From an uncultured Verrucomicrobiota bacterium (GTDB lineage Bacteria; Verrucomicrobiota; Verrucomicrobiia; Opitutales; Seribacteraceae), in the NCBI GenBank assembly GCA_902580225.1, contig CACHJU010000004.1:1-64000 (forward strand): 64,000 nt of DNA. The letters run 5' to 3'. Made by a program: the position numbers and the translations under genes. Below are positions 1-11,105 of this stretch, piece after piece (the first letter of the stretch is position 1; the number at the start of each line of letters is the position of its first letter). Under the pieces are notes generated by a model. The model was given only the letters and a program-made list of their open reading frames with translations. It ran no database searches and had not been told where the DNA came from.

Positions 1-26
1 GGAATGGTAAAACTACCGTTCTCCCA

Positions 27-1445
27 TTGTCCATGTTTGATCAAGATTCTCAAGCTATGGCTGCCAGATTACAAAACGAGAATACAAGTGATTCAGTTTC
101 GTCCAACAGTAAGCCTTTGGCGAAAGTCGATTTGAATGGAGAGCTTAATCTACTTTTTGAGTATCCATGGTCAAACTCTCAGGGTAAAACTGTCAGTGGA
201 CGATTTCTTGATTTAAATAAAGAGGATTTGAAATTATCCATTAATAGAGGTTCACAGGAGGTTTCTATTCCCCTACTTTCGCTTTCTAAGGATTCGCAGA
301 ATTTAGCCAAGAAACTGGAGTTGATCTTGAAACAAGCACAAAAAAATGGAGCAATTTTGGCTAAAAAAAGAAAGATGATGAAAGTACCTGCAGTTACCGA
401 TTCGGACCTTGATGATGAGCATGAGTTTGAGGATGTTGAGGGAAGGACTGTGAAAGCTCAGTTCATAGATTCCGATGATCAGTTTGTAACTGTTGTGATA
501 AGGTCGAAATCCAGGAATACCATCCAGTTGGCCTGGGATAAGTTTGATACAGCTTCGATTGCCAAGTTGGAAGCGTTACGCAGAAAAAAACTGGAAATTT
601 CATCCAGGAAACCCAAAATTATCCCTGCTAAAGGTAACCGCTTGGCTTGTTATGGGAATGGTAAATTTAAGGATTATAATACCATCTTTGAAGGTGATTC
701 CTATACAATTGGGTTACCTTACAGTGGGAGTGGTCTGCATGTGTGGATTAATCCAGATACTGATAAACTGCCAGACTCCGCCAAAGCAAACCCGCTTGGG
801 TTGAAAAGAATGAGTATTGGTTTTAATTCAAGGTTTATTGATCGTACTAATCCGAAGCGTGCAAGAAATAAGAGTAGAAGGATAACCAGTTTTGATTCAT
901 CACCCGAGCCTTCCCTTGAGCGTGAAAAAATTACCTTGACTGGGAAGTATGAGAACGGGGGCACTTTCGAATATAATATGGAAATTAATCGAAACGGTAT
1001 GCAATTTTGGTCACGGATTAAGGATCCACCCGGTAATGAATGGCCAACTAACACAAGTGTGGGCGTCAGTCTTCATGGAGTTGTTCCTAGAGCTAAAGAT
1101 ATGGCAATGAGTAAGATTAAACCACTCATCGGGGATGGTGCATTTTACATGACTCCACTCGAGGGAAAAAGAATCAAGTTACCTTTCGAAAAAAAATGGG
1201 TGGACCTTAAAATACCTAGGGGAGCCTTGACTTATTTAAAGGGAGTTGAGGTGATGGGATTTCCCTACTATCAGTTTAAATTTAATATCTCACCTAATAA
1301 TGTGAAGGATATGAATTTTAATTATTCTAAGGGATACGGGGGAACATTCCCATTTCAGGGCATTAGCTTAGGCTATTCTTCAAAAGTGAAAAAAACGGAA
1401 GTTCCGAGAAGCCGGAGTTTGAAAGTTTCGGTTACTAAAAGGTAG
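27..1445 (+). CDS. Hypothetical protein with SHD1-like repeats
   Basis: 472-aa ORF; two segments (VSGRFLDLNKEDLKLSI..., EGRTVKAQFIDSDDQFVTV...) resemble SHD1-like domains of PVC bacteria; may begin upstream of the window. Confidence 0.6.
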   Translation: MSMFDQDSQAMAARLQNENTSDSVSSNSKPLAKVDLNGELNLLFEYPWSNSQGKTVSGRFLDLNKEDLKLSINRGSQEVSIPLLSLSKDSQNLAKKLELILKQAQKNGAILAKKRKMMKVPAVTDSDLDDEHEFEDVEGRTVKAQFIDSDDQFVTVVIRSKSRNTIQLAWDKFDTASIAKLEALRRKKLEISSRKPKIIPAKGNRLACYGNGKFKDYNTIFEGDSYTIGLPYSGSGLHVWINPDTDKLPDSAKANPLGLKRMSIGFNSRFIDRTNPKRARNKSRRITSFDSSPEPSLEREKITLTGKYENGGTFEYNMEINRNGMQFWSRIKDPPGNEWPTNTSVGVSLHGVVPRAKDMAMSKIKPLIGDGAFYMTPLEGKRIKLPFEKKWVDLKIPRGALTYLKGVEVMGFPYYQFKFNISPNNVKDMNFNYSKGYGGTFPFQGISLGYSSKVKKTEVPRSRSLKVSVTKR

Positions 1446-1448
1446 ATT

Positions 1449-2264
1449 TTAGACTGCAAAACTTTTCCGTAAATTTTCCAGACTGATCCTTGCACAATCC
1501 TCGGGGGTGGGGTGGTAATCAAAAGGTTCAACCGATACCCATCCATCGTATTTAATTTCCTTTAAGACTTTTGCCACTGCATCGAGATCGGTTGGGCCCT
1601 GTCCGGGGCCACGGTGGTTAACATCATTGCCGTGAAAGTGTGCGACCTCCCAACGATGATCATAAATAGTGGCAATGGTACCCGCGGGTTCGTGGGCCAT
1701 GGCTTTCATGTCGAGGTGCATTCTGCAGGCGGGTCGGTTGACTCCCGAGATGAATCGACGTGCTTCGGCACAGGAAGACAGGAAACTAGTTTCAACTGGC
1801 GATAGTGGTTCCACCACAAGAGTAACGCCATTTTCGCCTGCCAAATCGCAGACTTCACGAATGATTTCAACTGCCCGGGCAAAAGCATCTTCGTAAACAG
1901 TTCCAGGTTCAAGGTTGCGTTGTTGGGGGCTCCCAAGAACCATAATGGTTCCACCCATTTGTGCGGTCATATAGGTAAGTTGTTTGAGGTAGTCACACGC
2001 TGCCCGCCTCATTCCTTCATCAGAACAGGTTAAGTGCAAGCCTTCTGTCTTGGCCATTAACCAATGGAGACCGACAATTTTCAGACCAGCAGATTGAGCG
2101 GCTTTGCGACTGCGTTCCGCATCATCTTCGTTAATTTCTAGTGGGTTTTTCTTTAGTGTAAACGGGGCAATTTCCACGCCCTTATAGCCAATTTCAGCAA
2201 TTTTAGAAAAGCCTTCTTCGATTGATAAATCGTGAAAAACTTCGTTACAGAGAGCAAATTTCAT
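1449..2264 (-). CDS. Sugar phosphate isomerase/epimerase family (xylose isomerase-like TIM barrel)
   Basis: 271 aa; GYKGVEIAPF, VEPLSP, HLDMKAMAHE, WVSVEPFDY motifs. Confidence 0.85.
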   Translation of the reverse strand: MKFALCNEVFHDLSIEEGFSKIAEIGYKGVEIAPFTLKKNPLEINEDDAERSRKAAQSAGLKIVGLHWLMAKTEGLHLTCSDEGMRRAACDYLKQLTYMTAQMGGTIMVLGSPQQRNLEPGTVYEDAFARAVEIIREVCDLAGENGVTLVVEPLSPVETSFLSSCAEARRFISGVNRPACRMHLDMKAMAHEPAGTIATIYDHRWEVAHFHGNDVNHRGPGQGPTDLDAVAKVLKEIKYDGWVSVEPFDYHPTPEDCARISLENLRKSFAV

Positions 2265-2299
2265 ACACTATTAGATATGAGGTTATCGGATTATTTTAT

Positions 2300-4738
2300 T
2301 TAATTGGAAAGATAATTCTCTGGGTAACCCGGGTGTTCAGGCATAATTGAGGTGGGGTGTCCGGAGTCTTTGGCATATTCAGAAAACCGTTGGCCAATTT
2401 TAGCATCCTTGGCCGGACCGCTATGAAAAACAAACCGGTAGCGAAGTTTTAAACTTTGCCCCTTTTTAATGGTGTGTTCTCCGTCCCCTCCAATTTTGAC
2501 CGGGGCAAATGGATTCGCCGATATAAGGCCGTAATCGCGGGCATGCCACCATGATTTATCCCCTCTTTTGGTCAGATTACTCGGATGGCTGAAGAATGCG
2601 ATGCCGGCTTTCTTATTTTCAATTGTTCCATAATAATGCACCCAGTCCGCCCGTTTCCCCCAGATATTTTTTCCTTCGATTCCTTCGCTGTTTCGAGCAT
2701 TACCAAATACTTTTTCCACCCCGTGTTTCAGGCTCGGGCTTAGGCGGAGGTGCGGATGGGTTCGGATTCCCACAAAGCCGTCCTTGAATTCGTTGAAAAC
2801 TATGTCTTGATTGGTTGCGTGCATATTGATTTCCAGATCCAAATAACGGGCAATACTATCTCCACCAAATGTCATAGTTCGGGTATCTGCTCCAATTGTT
2901 TTCCCATCTTTGTCTTTCCATGCGTTCAATGTCTTAATGAAGGCACGATCTTTGCCGGAGCGAGTTTCAATCACTTTCAGGTGTTCAACGGTTCCAGCAT
3001 TTTTGTTTTGATTGTGCCAATAATTGACACCGCTCATTCCCTGATGGCCAATGAAAATTGCTCGGTGATGTGGATGGTCTCTCGCTTCTCCGGGCGTACC
3101 GTCTTTGAGCGGGTAATCACGGAGCATACGAATTCCGCCCGGTCCCTGGACTGGCCAGATAATCGGCTGGGATAATTTCTGGAAATTATATTTGGCGAAG
3201 AATTCTCCTGCAATCCTCACCTCGATACCGTCATCCGATTCAATCAAACTTGCTGTATAGGTGGAGTCGGGGCGTTTTATGCGGTTGAGGGTGTACTGCA
3301 CCCTTGGTTGCTTAATTAATTCCCCCTTTAGGGAGAGTACTTTCGGACTGAACTCCAGTTCAAAAATCCTGCCCGCTTCCAGACCATCGATTTGGATTTC
3401 GAACGGTCCGGTTCCAGTAAGTTTTAGAATTTTGTGTTCTTTTTTATCTTTCTCACTGGATCCGTAACGATACCCGTATTCAAACTGGAAACTGCGGACG
3501 CTTATTTTTTCAGCGAGTTTTTCGGGATCCTGGATCGCTTTGGTGAACCAAAGTTTGAAACCACCGGTGATTACTTTGAGGTCTTTGACATGGAACGGAG
3601 TTTTTCCATTGTAGGTAATTCTTTGCAGTCCCTCATCGGGTCTTTGCCATCCCCGGGCAGTCGAGGCGTAGTAAATAGACTTACCCGATGGATCCATGGC
3701 AATTCGCACTCCGCCTGACCGCAATTCTTTGGTGTAGAGAAAAAGGGTGGAGGCACCCTGCCAAGCACCGTCGACTTTTTCCATCATTATCCGGTTGATC
3801 CGTGGGCCGTTTTCGTCGGGAACAAGCATTTGCCCGTTGAACGGACCAAAGTTATTACTTTCAATTATGAAGGGTTCGCCACACGAGTTCATCGTTTTCC
3901 TCGTCAATTGAACGGATGGATGGTTGTGGAGATCATCGAGCATTTTACGGGGTAAGAAAATCGGTGTACCAAAGTTTTTTAGATCAGGATCCCAGACCAA
4001 GCTCGAGGGATGTCCATTAAAGGAACCAGGACGAACATTGTAAATAGGCGACCCACCCCGCCAGTCTCCCTGATTGTCCCCACACCAAACTTCACCGTCC
4101 GGTGAACAAGTGATTCCATTGTGCATTCGAAATCCGCTCGCAAAGGGAGTTAGTTTTCGGTTTTTGTCATAATGAACGACCCAACCGCGTAAATGATTTG
4201 AGGAAAAATTACGTCCTCTACGTCCGTCTTTAGAGTAGACTCCACGGGGAGAGAAAAAAGTGGGGCCGTTATGAGAAGCGGTGCCAAGGGAAATGTAATA
4301 TCCTTTATCTCCATCCCGGCAAATTGCATTGGTTTCGTGATAGTTTCCGCTAATACCGAACTCGGTGGAAAGATTATTGTAATGATCGGCAACTCCATCC
4401 AGATTGGTATCTAGGATTTCGGTCAGTTCGGCCATTTGAGAGATGAGAATATGACCGGGTGCAACTAGTACCATTCCCATCGGGTTATGAAGACCGGTGG
4501 CAAATATTTTCCACTTGGTTGACTTTGGGTCCTTTCCTGGCTTGGTGACCACCACATCGCCCCTTCTTAGACATGCGTAGAGATTACCATTTTTGTCAAA
4601 AGCCAATCCACCCACTTCAGGGGGCATGTCATCAGGGAAGGCAATATTTTCTACGGTATAGCTTGACGCGGAAACCGAATAATTAAGGCATAAGAAAAAA
4701 AGAATAAAGGCTTTCATAGATAAATGGAGTCTGATCAT
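2300..4738 (-). CDS. Fusion: N-terminal beta-propeller (PVC heme-binding/sorbosone dehydrogenase-like) + C-terminal PmoA-like (DUF6807) domain
   Basis: 812 aa with signal peptide; N-term FDKNGNLYACLRRGDVV..., C-term LRDYPLKDGTPGEARDHPHHRAIFIGHQGMSGVNYWH typical of PmoA-like proteins. Confidence 0.75.
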   Translation of the reverse strand: MIRLHLSMKAFILFFLCLNYSVSASSYTVENIAFPDDMPPEVGGLAFDKNGNLYACLRRGDVVVTKPGKDPKSTKWKIFATGLHNPMGMVLVAPGHILISQMAELTEILDTNLDGVADHYNNLSTEFGISGNYHETNAICRDGDKGYYISLGTASHNGPTFFSPRGVYSKDGRRGRNFSSNHLRGWVVHYDKNRKLTPFASGFRMHNGITCSPDGEVWCGDNQGDWRGGSPIYNVRPGSFNGHPSSLVWDPDLKNFGTPIFLPRKMLDDLHNHPSVQLTRKTMNSCGEPFIIESNNFGPFNGQMLVPDENGPRINRIMMEKVDGAWQGASTLFLYTKELRSGGVRIAMDPSGKSIYYASTARGWQRPDEGLQRITYNGKTPFHVKDLKVITGGFKLWFTKAIQDPEKLAEKISVRSFQFEYGYRYGSSEKDKKEHKILKLTGTGPFEIQIDGLEAGRIFELEFSPKVLSLKGELIKQPRVQYTLNRIKRPDSTYTASLIESDDGIEVRIAGEFFAKYNFQKLSQPIIWPVQGPGGIRMLRDYPLKDGTPGEARDHPHHRAIFIGHQGMSGVNYWHNQNKNAGTVEHLKVIETRSGKDRAFIKTLNAWKDKDGKTIGADTRTMTFGGDSIARYLDLEINMHATNQDIVFNEFKDGFVGIRTHPHLRLSPSLKHGVEKVFGNARNSEGIEGKNIWGKRADWVHYYGTIENKKAGIAFFSHPSNLTKRGDKSWWHARDYGLISANPFAPVKIGGDGEHTIKKGQSLKLRYRFVFHSGPAKDAKIGQRFSEYAKDSGHPTSIMPEHPGYPENYLSN

Positions 4739-5856
4739 TATCGTATAGATTTGATGAACAGATTCAAGGAATCGTATTCAGCTGGTTGGAGCTTGTATGG
4801 TGGCATCATTCCAGTTAGATATCCTTTAACAGTTTTGGCCATCGGATGCTCAATTGATTCGCGGATATAGGCTTCATCTACAATAAGTGGTGAAGCTTTC
4901 AAAAATTGCCTTTTTGAACCGAAGGAACCTTTTAGGGTTGGACCATGATTTTTTCCTCCATCCAAAGAATGACAGGCAATGCAACCGAGAGATGTGTATA
5001 GCTTTTCCCCAATTTCCTTAGTAGGTTTTTTTATTGGTTCTTTTTTCTCCTCGGATGAAAACCGCTCTCCGGCGTTGGGTCGTATTACTATGCTAAGTTT
5101 TCCCGCAGTTTTACTTTTAACTTCGACCTGTGTGCTGGGTGAGGAAAATTCTAGAATCTCTTTGTTTTTAGATGAGAAATCTAGTCTTAGAGTCTGTGTG
5201 GATGGCCCGGGTTGTATCTTGATTGAAACTTTACTTGAGCCCGTTTCAAATTCATAAACGGGTAAACGATCCGAACCGATTGAATAACCGCTATACTTGG
5301 GTGACCCTAAATCGGAGAGCGATTTCCCATTAATGGAAACTGGATGCTTGCCTATTGCTTTGTAAAAAACGAAACCATATAACCTTGGGACATAACCAAA
5401 CCCTTTTCTTCTTCCGCTGTCACGATCACCCCAGTAATTTTTCATATCAAGGAATCCATCAGTCCAGGCGTAAAGGAGACGGCATTCGGTAGTGTCCCAA
5501 ACATACGAAAGAGGCTTGCCCAGATTTACAGCAATAGCAGCAGGAATACCATCTATCGGTTGATATTGCTTGGTTGCTTCTTTTCCACTGCCGGGGCTGT
5601 ATTTAGGGGAGGGTAGACCTTTTGAATGGTTTTGTAATACATTATTTTGTGGTAATCCCAGAGTTGGTACGAAGGTTCGTAGAATGAGGGGCCGATCTTG
5701 GCTCCCCATAGGTTTTAAATCAAATGTGAGGTAACCCTTCTCTGCATAAGGACTTATTTGTTTTTTTACTTGAGCGTTTGTTTCACCAAAAGGGTGACTA
5801 TACACAAGTAAAGCAGTTAGAGTTAAGAGAAATCTCATAGCTAAAAAAGTTTTCAA
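4738..5856 (-). CDS. Secreted protein with C-terminal cytochrome c domain
   Basis: Signal peptide; CIACHS (CxxCH) and distal Met-containing GMMPPY; ends adjacent to the start of the 2300..4738 gene. Confidence 0.75.
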   Translation of the reverse strand: MKTFLAMRFLLTLTALLVYSHPFGETNAQVKKQISPYAEKGYLTFDLKPMGSQDRPLILRTFVPTLGLPQNNVLQNHSKGLPSPKYSPGSGKEATKQYQPIDGIPAAIAVNLGKPLSYVWDTTECRLLYAWTDGFLDMKNYWGDRDSGRRKGFGYVPRLYGFVFYKAIGKHPVSINGKSLSDLGSPKYSGYSIGSDRLPVYEFETGSSKVSIKIQPGPSTQTLRLDFSSKNKEILEFSSPSTQVEVKSKTAGKLSIVIRPNAGERFSSEEKKEPIKKPTKEIGEKLYTSLGCIACHSLDGGKNHGPTLKGSFGSKRQFLKASPLIVDEAYIRESIEHPMAKTVKGYLTGMMPPYKLQPAEYDSLNLFIKSIR

Positions 5857-6054
5857 AAAAATAGATTAGTCATTGGAAGGCTAAACCATAAAAAGTCTCT
5901 TTTAAATCATTAATACAACTAAATTTTTGATGGTTTTAATATTTAAAAAACCAAACCAGATAGAAGATTATTCTTCTTGAATCAAATTTTATAATCTATG
6001 GCTTGATATAAAATAATAAATTGATTCGTCGGTTTGCCCGTCAGCTGATATTTC

Positions 6055-6252
6055 TTGATTATGAAATTAAAGCAGGGCCAAGTTTGGGTTAAAGGTAAGG
6101 ATAGTTATCGGATTACAGAGTGGGCTCGATTGACCATTCAATACAAACAATCCCACAAATCTAAATTTAAAGAATCGGATGTGATTGAGGTTTCAAAGAA
6201 GGAATTTTGCCGACTGATCAAGGGAGCGATACTTGAAGAATCTGATGATTAA
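6055..6252 (+). CDS. Small conserved-looking hypothetical protein
   Basis: 65-aa ORF between regulated genes; no recognised family. Confidence 0.5.
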   Translation: MIMKLKQGQVWVKGKDSYRITEWARLTIQYKQSHKSKFKESDVIEVSKKEFCRLIKGAILEESDD

Positions 6253-6297
6253 CTTTTGTCTCGACCCACTCTTTATCAGCTTTAGTAAATTATAAGA

Positions 6298-7485
6298 ATG
6301 TCAATTTCTATAGGAACTCCCTTCACAGAAAAAGCGAAAAAAGTACTCCTTTGTGGTTCAGGTGAATTGGGAAAGGAGGTGGTGATTGAACTTCAGCGCT
6401 TTGGCGTGGAAGTGATTGCCCTAGATTCTTATGCAGATGCCCCTGCTATGCAAGTTGCCGACCGGAATCATGTAATTGATATGCTAAATGGAGAAGAACT
6501 TAAACGGATAATCAAATTAGAGAAACCCGACTTGGTTGTCCCAGAGGTGGAGGCGATTGCCACAGCTACACTCGCCTATCTGGAAACAGCAGGCGTAACC
6601 ACCATCATTCCCACCGCCCGTGCTACTCAATTGACAATGAACCGGGAAGGGATTCGCCGTTTAGCTGCCGAAGAACTTAGTTTGAAAACTTCTCCTTTTC
6701 GCTTTGCCAGGAATGTAACTGAATTTCACCAATCGGTGAATGAGATTGGTATGCCATGCGTGGTAAAGCCAATTATGAGTTCTTCCGGAAAGGGGCAGAG
6801 TACGATTCGTTCGGCTGATCAAATTGAGAATGCCTGGCAGTATGCTCAGGAAGGGGGCCGTGCTGGGCATGGAAAAGTAATAGTCGAAGGATTTGTTGAG
6901 TTTGACTATGAAATCACTCAATTGACGGTTCGGCATGTTGGTGGAACTTCTTTTTGCGAGCCAATTGGGCATGTTCAGGTAGACGGGGATTACCGTGAAT
7001 CCTGGCAGCCCCAGACAATGTCTGATTCCGCCCAGCAGGAAGCCCGTCGATATGCCAGGGCAGTCACGGAAGCCTTGGGTGGCTACGGTGTGTTCGGGGT
7101 CGAACTTTTTATTAAAGATAATGAGGTCCTGTTCAGTGAAGTTTCTCCCCGACCACATGACACTGGTATGGTCACAATGATCTCACAGGATCTTTCCCAG
7201 TTTGCTCTGCACGCACGAGCAATCCTTGGTTTGCCCATACCGGTTATTCGCCAATTTGGTCCATCGGCATCCAGTGTAATTTTAGTGGAGGGCGAATCAT
7301 CAAATGTTTCTTTTGGCAATTTAGATCAGGCTTTGACGAAAACCGATACCCAACTTCGCCTTTTCGGGAAACCCGAAGTGCATGGGCAAAGAAGAATGGG
7401 GGTTGCACTTGGTCGTGCAGATTCGATTAAAGAGGCGCGTGAAAAAGCGAATGAGGTGGTATCCAAAGTGAATGTTTCTTTATGA
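6298..7485 (+). CDS. purT: Formate-dependent phosphoribosylglycinamide formyltransferase
   Basis: 395 aa ATP-grasp; [52 protein letters not shown]. Confidence 0.95.
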   Translation: MSISIGTPFTEKAKKVLLCGSGELGKEVVIELQRFGVEVIALDSYADAPAMQVADRNHVIDMLNGEELKRIIKLEKPDLVVPEVEAIATATLAYLETAGVTTIIPTARATQLTMNREGIRRLAAEELSLKTSPFRFARNVTEFHQSVNEIGMPCVVKPIMSSSGKGQSTIRSADQIENAWQYAQEGGRAGHGKVIVEGFVEFDYEITQLTVRHVGGTSFCEPIGHVQVDGDYRESWQPQTMSDSAQQEARRYARAVTEALGGYGVFGVELFIKDNEVLFSEVSPRPHDTGMVTMISQDLSQFALHARAILGLPIPVIRQFGPSASSVILVEGESSNVSFGNLDQALTKTDTQLRLFGKPEVHGQRRMGVALGRADSIKEAREKANEVVSKVNVSL

Positions 7486-7820
7486 GCGATTTTCAGGAGT
7501 TGATAGATTTACTTGTTCAGTTCAGGGATGAACGGGATTGGGGACAATTTCATGACTCAAAAAACCTTGCCCTTGCTCTCTCGATAGAGGCTGCTGAATT
7601 GAACGAATTGTTTCTTTGGAAAAAAGATTCTGATTCTAAAAATATTGACAGAGAGCGGCTAAAAGAGGAATTAGCTGATGTCTTCGCTTATGCCCTTATG
7701 TTAGCAGAAAGAAACAATCTTTCTGTTTCTGATATTGTGAAACAGAAAATTCGGAAAAATGCCGAAAAATATCCGGTTGAAGAATGCAGAGGTTCTTCAG
7801 TAAAGTATAAGGAAACTTAA
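7482..7820 (+). CDS. MazG-like nucleotide pyrophosphohydrolase
   Basis: 112 aa; [24 protein letters not shown] and [19 protein letters not shown] overlap with purT. Confidence 0.9.
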   Translation: MSDFQELIDLLVQFRDERDWGQFHDSKNLALALSIEAAELNELFLWKKDSDSKNIDRERLKEELADVFAYALMLAERNNLSVSDIVKQKIRKNAEKYPVEECRGSSVKYKET

Positions 7821-8716
7821 CTCCCTGAACCCCGGCCCTTGAAGGTCAATTCAGCGATACCCGACTTATCAAGTTCGCCGAGACCAAGTTTGACCATCTT
7901 TTGATATTGGGCAAGAGTTGCTTTTGCCAGGGGTACCTGAATGCCAGCTTCCTCCGCCACTGAAATTGCAATCCCAGAATCCTTGGCTGCATGGTCAGCG
8001 GAAAAATAACATTCATGGTCCTGTTCAAGCATGTCTTCCGCATCCGTTTCAAGTACGCGGGAATTGGCCCCGGTCTGGGAAAAAATTTCGCAAAGCATCT
8101 TTAGATCGAGCCCTAGGGCATCACCAATGCCCAAGCCTTCGGCCAGGGCAGCGGTGTTTATATTCATCACCATATTAACCAAAGCCTTCACCTGGGCAGC
8201 CCGACCGGCTTCACCCACAAAGCGTAGGTTTATACTCAGGTCATCAAGTAAATCTTTTGCATTTTCGAAAACTTCGCGTTTGCCTCCGATCATTAGGTAA
8301 AGCGTTCCCTTCCGAGCTTGAGTTATACTCGATGCCATGCATCCTTCCAATGTTTGTGCATTTACCTCAGCAGCTTCATTTTCCAGCTTAATGTGCATTG
8401 AAGGAGAGAGGGTAGCGCAGTTGATAAAAAGTTTGCCTGCTGCCTCTTTGAACAAATTATCATCGGAATCAAAGAAGATTGCCTCCATTGCCGCATCGTT
8501 CGTGACTACGGTTGTAATGATGTCCGAAAGGGCAGTTACCTCTGCCAAAGTATTGGCATGGTTACATTCGAGCTCTCCAGCAAGAGAAGAGGCAATATCT
8601 TTGGCGATATCATGGACACAGCTAATATCATATCCCTTGTCTTTTAAATTGCGGGCCATATTTGCCCCCATTCGCCCAACGCCGACTAATCCGATTTTCT
8701 TCTCTTTTGAATTCAT
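7817..8716 (-). CDS. NAD(P)-dependent oxidoreductase, 3-hydroxyisobutyrate dehydrogenase family
   Basis: GLVGVGRMGANMARNL Rossmann start; GEAGRAAQVKALVNM. Confidence 0.88.
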   Translation of the reverse strand: MNSKEKKIGLVGVGRMGANMARNLKDKGYDISCVHDIAKDIASSLAGELECNHANTLAEVTALSDIITTVVTNDAAMEAIFFDSDDNLFKEAAGKLFINCATLSPSMHIKLENEAAEVNAQTLEGCMASSITQARKGTLYLMIGGKREVFENAKDLLDDLSINLRFVGEAGRAAQVKALVNMVMNINTAALAEGLGIGDALGLDLKMLCEIFSQTGANSRVLETDAEDMLEQDHECYFSADHAAKDSGIAISVAEEAGIQVPLAKATLAQYQKMVKLGLGELDKSGIAELTFKGRGSGS

Positions 8717-8887
8717 AAATACTCGTTTTTGTAAAATTAATTAAAACTTCTCGTTGAATGCCTACTCTTTTTGCCTAAGTCGAATAAAATTCTTTTAACT
8801 AGATCACAGTAAATAAAGATTGTTGAAAATTCAATGAATGGATTGGCAATGATAAACTGAACTTGCCAATATCCCTAATCTTGGAAT

Positions 8888-9631
8888 ATGCCTGCTCTGA
8901 TGTTTGGAACAATAAAAAACAAGCTCGGGGAAACGCTCGATTACACTTTTCATGAAAGCTCAGATAATTGCAGGGATTTGTTGATCATCGGACACGGAGT
9001 CACCGGAAATAAAGATAGACCGTTAGTGGTCGCCTTAGCCGATGCGGTTTCGGCTTGCTGCATAAATGTGATTCGCTTCTCTTTTGCCGGTAATGGAGAT
9101 TCTGACGGTGAGTTTCGGGACTGTACGATTTCTAAGGAGGTGGATGATTTACAGGCAGTTTTATCCGTGGTGGAAGAGAAAAATTATCGGGCAATTTATG
9201 CCGGTCATAGTATGGGTGCTGCAGTCGGAGTTTTGACTGCGGCCAAGGATTCGCGAATCAAATTCCTTATCTCTATAGCTGGAATGGTGAGCACAGAAAA
9301 ATTTTATGATACTGAGTTCGGCAAGGAAGCACCTGATACCGACTGTATGTGGGAGGAACCAGACTGTCCACTGTCCTCTGCTTTTAAAAATGATTTGAAA
9401 GGCATCCATTCCACCGCCCCACAAGCCGCTCAGATCACGGTGCCCTGGCTGCTTGTTCACGGAAATGCCGACGATGTGGTCTTAATAGACGATTCCCGCG
9501 AAGCATACTCTCTCGCATCCGAACCCAAGAAACTAGTTGAGATTCAGGGGGCTAATCATGTTTTTTCCGAGGATGGACAGAAACCCATGATTGAGGCAGT
9601 CACAGGATGGTTACAGACTCACCTTGATTAG
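8888..9631 (+). CDS. Alpha/beta hydrolase
   Basis: GHGVTGNKDRP, GHSMGAAVG nucleophile elbow, late GANHVFSE. Confidence 0.85.
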   Translation: MPALMFGTIKNKLGETLDYTFHESSDNCRDLLIIGHGVTGNKDRPLVVALADAVSACCINVIRFSFAGNGDSDGEFRDCTISKEVDDLQAVLSVVEEKNYRAIYAGHSMGAAVGVLTAAKDSRIKFLISIAGMVSTEKFYDTEFGKEAPDTDCMWEEPDCPLSSAFKNDLKGIHSTAPQAAQITVPWLLVHGNADDVVLIDDSREAYSLASEPKKLVEIQGANHVFSEDGQKPMIEAVTGWLQTHLD

Positions 9632-9633
9632 AT

Positions 9634-10965
9634 TTATTTAGATTGTAGTCCGACAGTATTAATCGAAATAATCTGATAATTATATTTCTTTCCACTTACT
9701 GCTGACTCATCAATGAAAACCATTTCTCGCAAGGGCATTATTGGAGTATCGCTATACAATAATCCTTGAAAAAGCGGGCGGCCAAATTTATTGGTCGGGA
9801 CTTCCGGTACCTGTCCGATTACTTTTCCATTCCGTTTTATCAGGAAGTGGGAAATTCCACTTTCCAAATCTGCTTTCGCATTCCAGGATAATTGATTCCC
9901 ATTTCTTTTTAAATGAGTCGGAGATGGAGGGGGAGTGTGATCAGTGACCTTGGTGTCCTCTACAAATTGCATCCAAGTATGGGCAATTTTTGCACTCGGT
10001 AACCAGACTGCTTTCAATGGGTTTCCTTGAAATTTTAACATGGATTGAGCTTTTTTGCCAAGTAGGGGAGCGAGCCATACATTTTTGGTTGGCATTGGGC
10101 GAAGTTTTCTTCCAGAGGTTTTAGGCAATCGTGCGGATAGGCAGTTATCAAGCCAAGGAATTGCCATGTAGCGGGAATTTCCACATTCATGAGAACTGAG
10201 CGGGTCAATCGATACTCCCACCAATCCACCTGCACCCCTTACTTTTTGGAAGAAAGTTAAGTTGCTCGGCCAGACGCGGGCGAATCTTCCTTTTTTATCC
10301 GTGACCCCTTCTTTTGTTCCCGGGTTGCACATAATTGGAACCTTTAGGGCATCTGACTCTAGTTGATGCGGTTTAACTTGGGGACGCTCCGAATTTGCTT
10401 CCAGCATTGGAACCCCAGAACGTAACCAACACGCGACCACTCGATTGGGGTAGAGCATGGTCATTCCCCCCACCCAGTGCCCACCACCACTATGTCCCCA
10501 AAATGCCCACGGTACGATGCTTAATTCGGTATGTCCGCTCATTTTGCCCAAGTCCTGTAAACTTTTGAGAAAGGTCTTATCTGAGCCATTACGTGGATCA
10601 CACCACATTTGACAATCCGCTTTACTGGGCTGTTCATAAGTTGGGGAGAGCAGGGCACAGTCATGCTTTTGGGCGAGGGCTTGCCAGTGAAGATCCCACG
10701 CACCGGTAAGTCCTGATTTGCAAGACCCTTCTCCACACCCGTGCTGATGAACCACCACCCCTTTCAGTTTTTCGACCCCTTTTGGGATCCAAATGGTATA
10801 TTGTACCGGAAATATGAGTTCGCCGGGTTTTACGGAAGCTTGGTATCTTACCCGGTAGTACGGGGGTTCGGCTTCTGGAGAAATATCATAGGGTGGATTT
10901 TGTCCAAAGAGAAACGAGGATGAAAAGCTGAAGAGTATGAAAAGTCTTGTCATTAAAAATTTCAA
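9634..10965 (-). CDS. Secreted alpha/beta hydrolase-like protein
   Basis: 443 aa; signal peptide; [26 protein letters not shown]. Confidence 0.6.
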   Translation of the reverse strand: MKFLMTRLFILFSFSSSFLFGQNPPYDISPEAEPPYYRVRYQASVKPGELIFPVQYTIWIPKGVEKLKGVVVHQHGCGEGSCKSGLTGAWDLHWQALAQKHDCALLSPTYEQPSKADCQMWCDPRNGSDKTFLKSLQDLGKMSGHTELSIVPWAFWGHSGGGHWVGGMTMLYPNRVVACWLRSGVPMLEANSERPQVKPHQLESDALKVPIMCNPGTKEGVTDKKGRFARVWPSNLTFFQKVRGAGGLVGVSIDPLSSHECGNSRYMAIPWLDNCLSARLPKTSGRKLRPMPTKNVWLAPLLGKKAQSMLKFQGNPLKAVWLPSAKIAHTWMQFVEDTKVTDHTPPPSPTHLKRNGNQLSWNAKADLESGISHFLIKRNGKVIGQVPEVPTNKFGRPLFQGLLYSDTPIMPLREMVFIDESAVSGKKYNYQIISINTVGLQSK

Positions 10966-11105
10966 CCATGGTTTAGTATTTTAGTAAATAACCGAAGATA
11001 GGTTTGAATTTTATATAATCGAGCAGGAGTTACTTTTCAGAGGGTTTGCAGTACATTTTATAATTCCCTTTTGGACTTTTAGTCTACCATCAGTAGTATG
11101 AGTGA

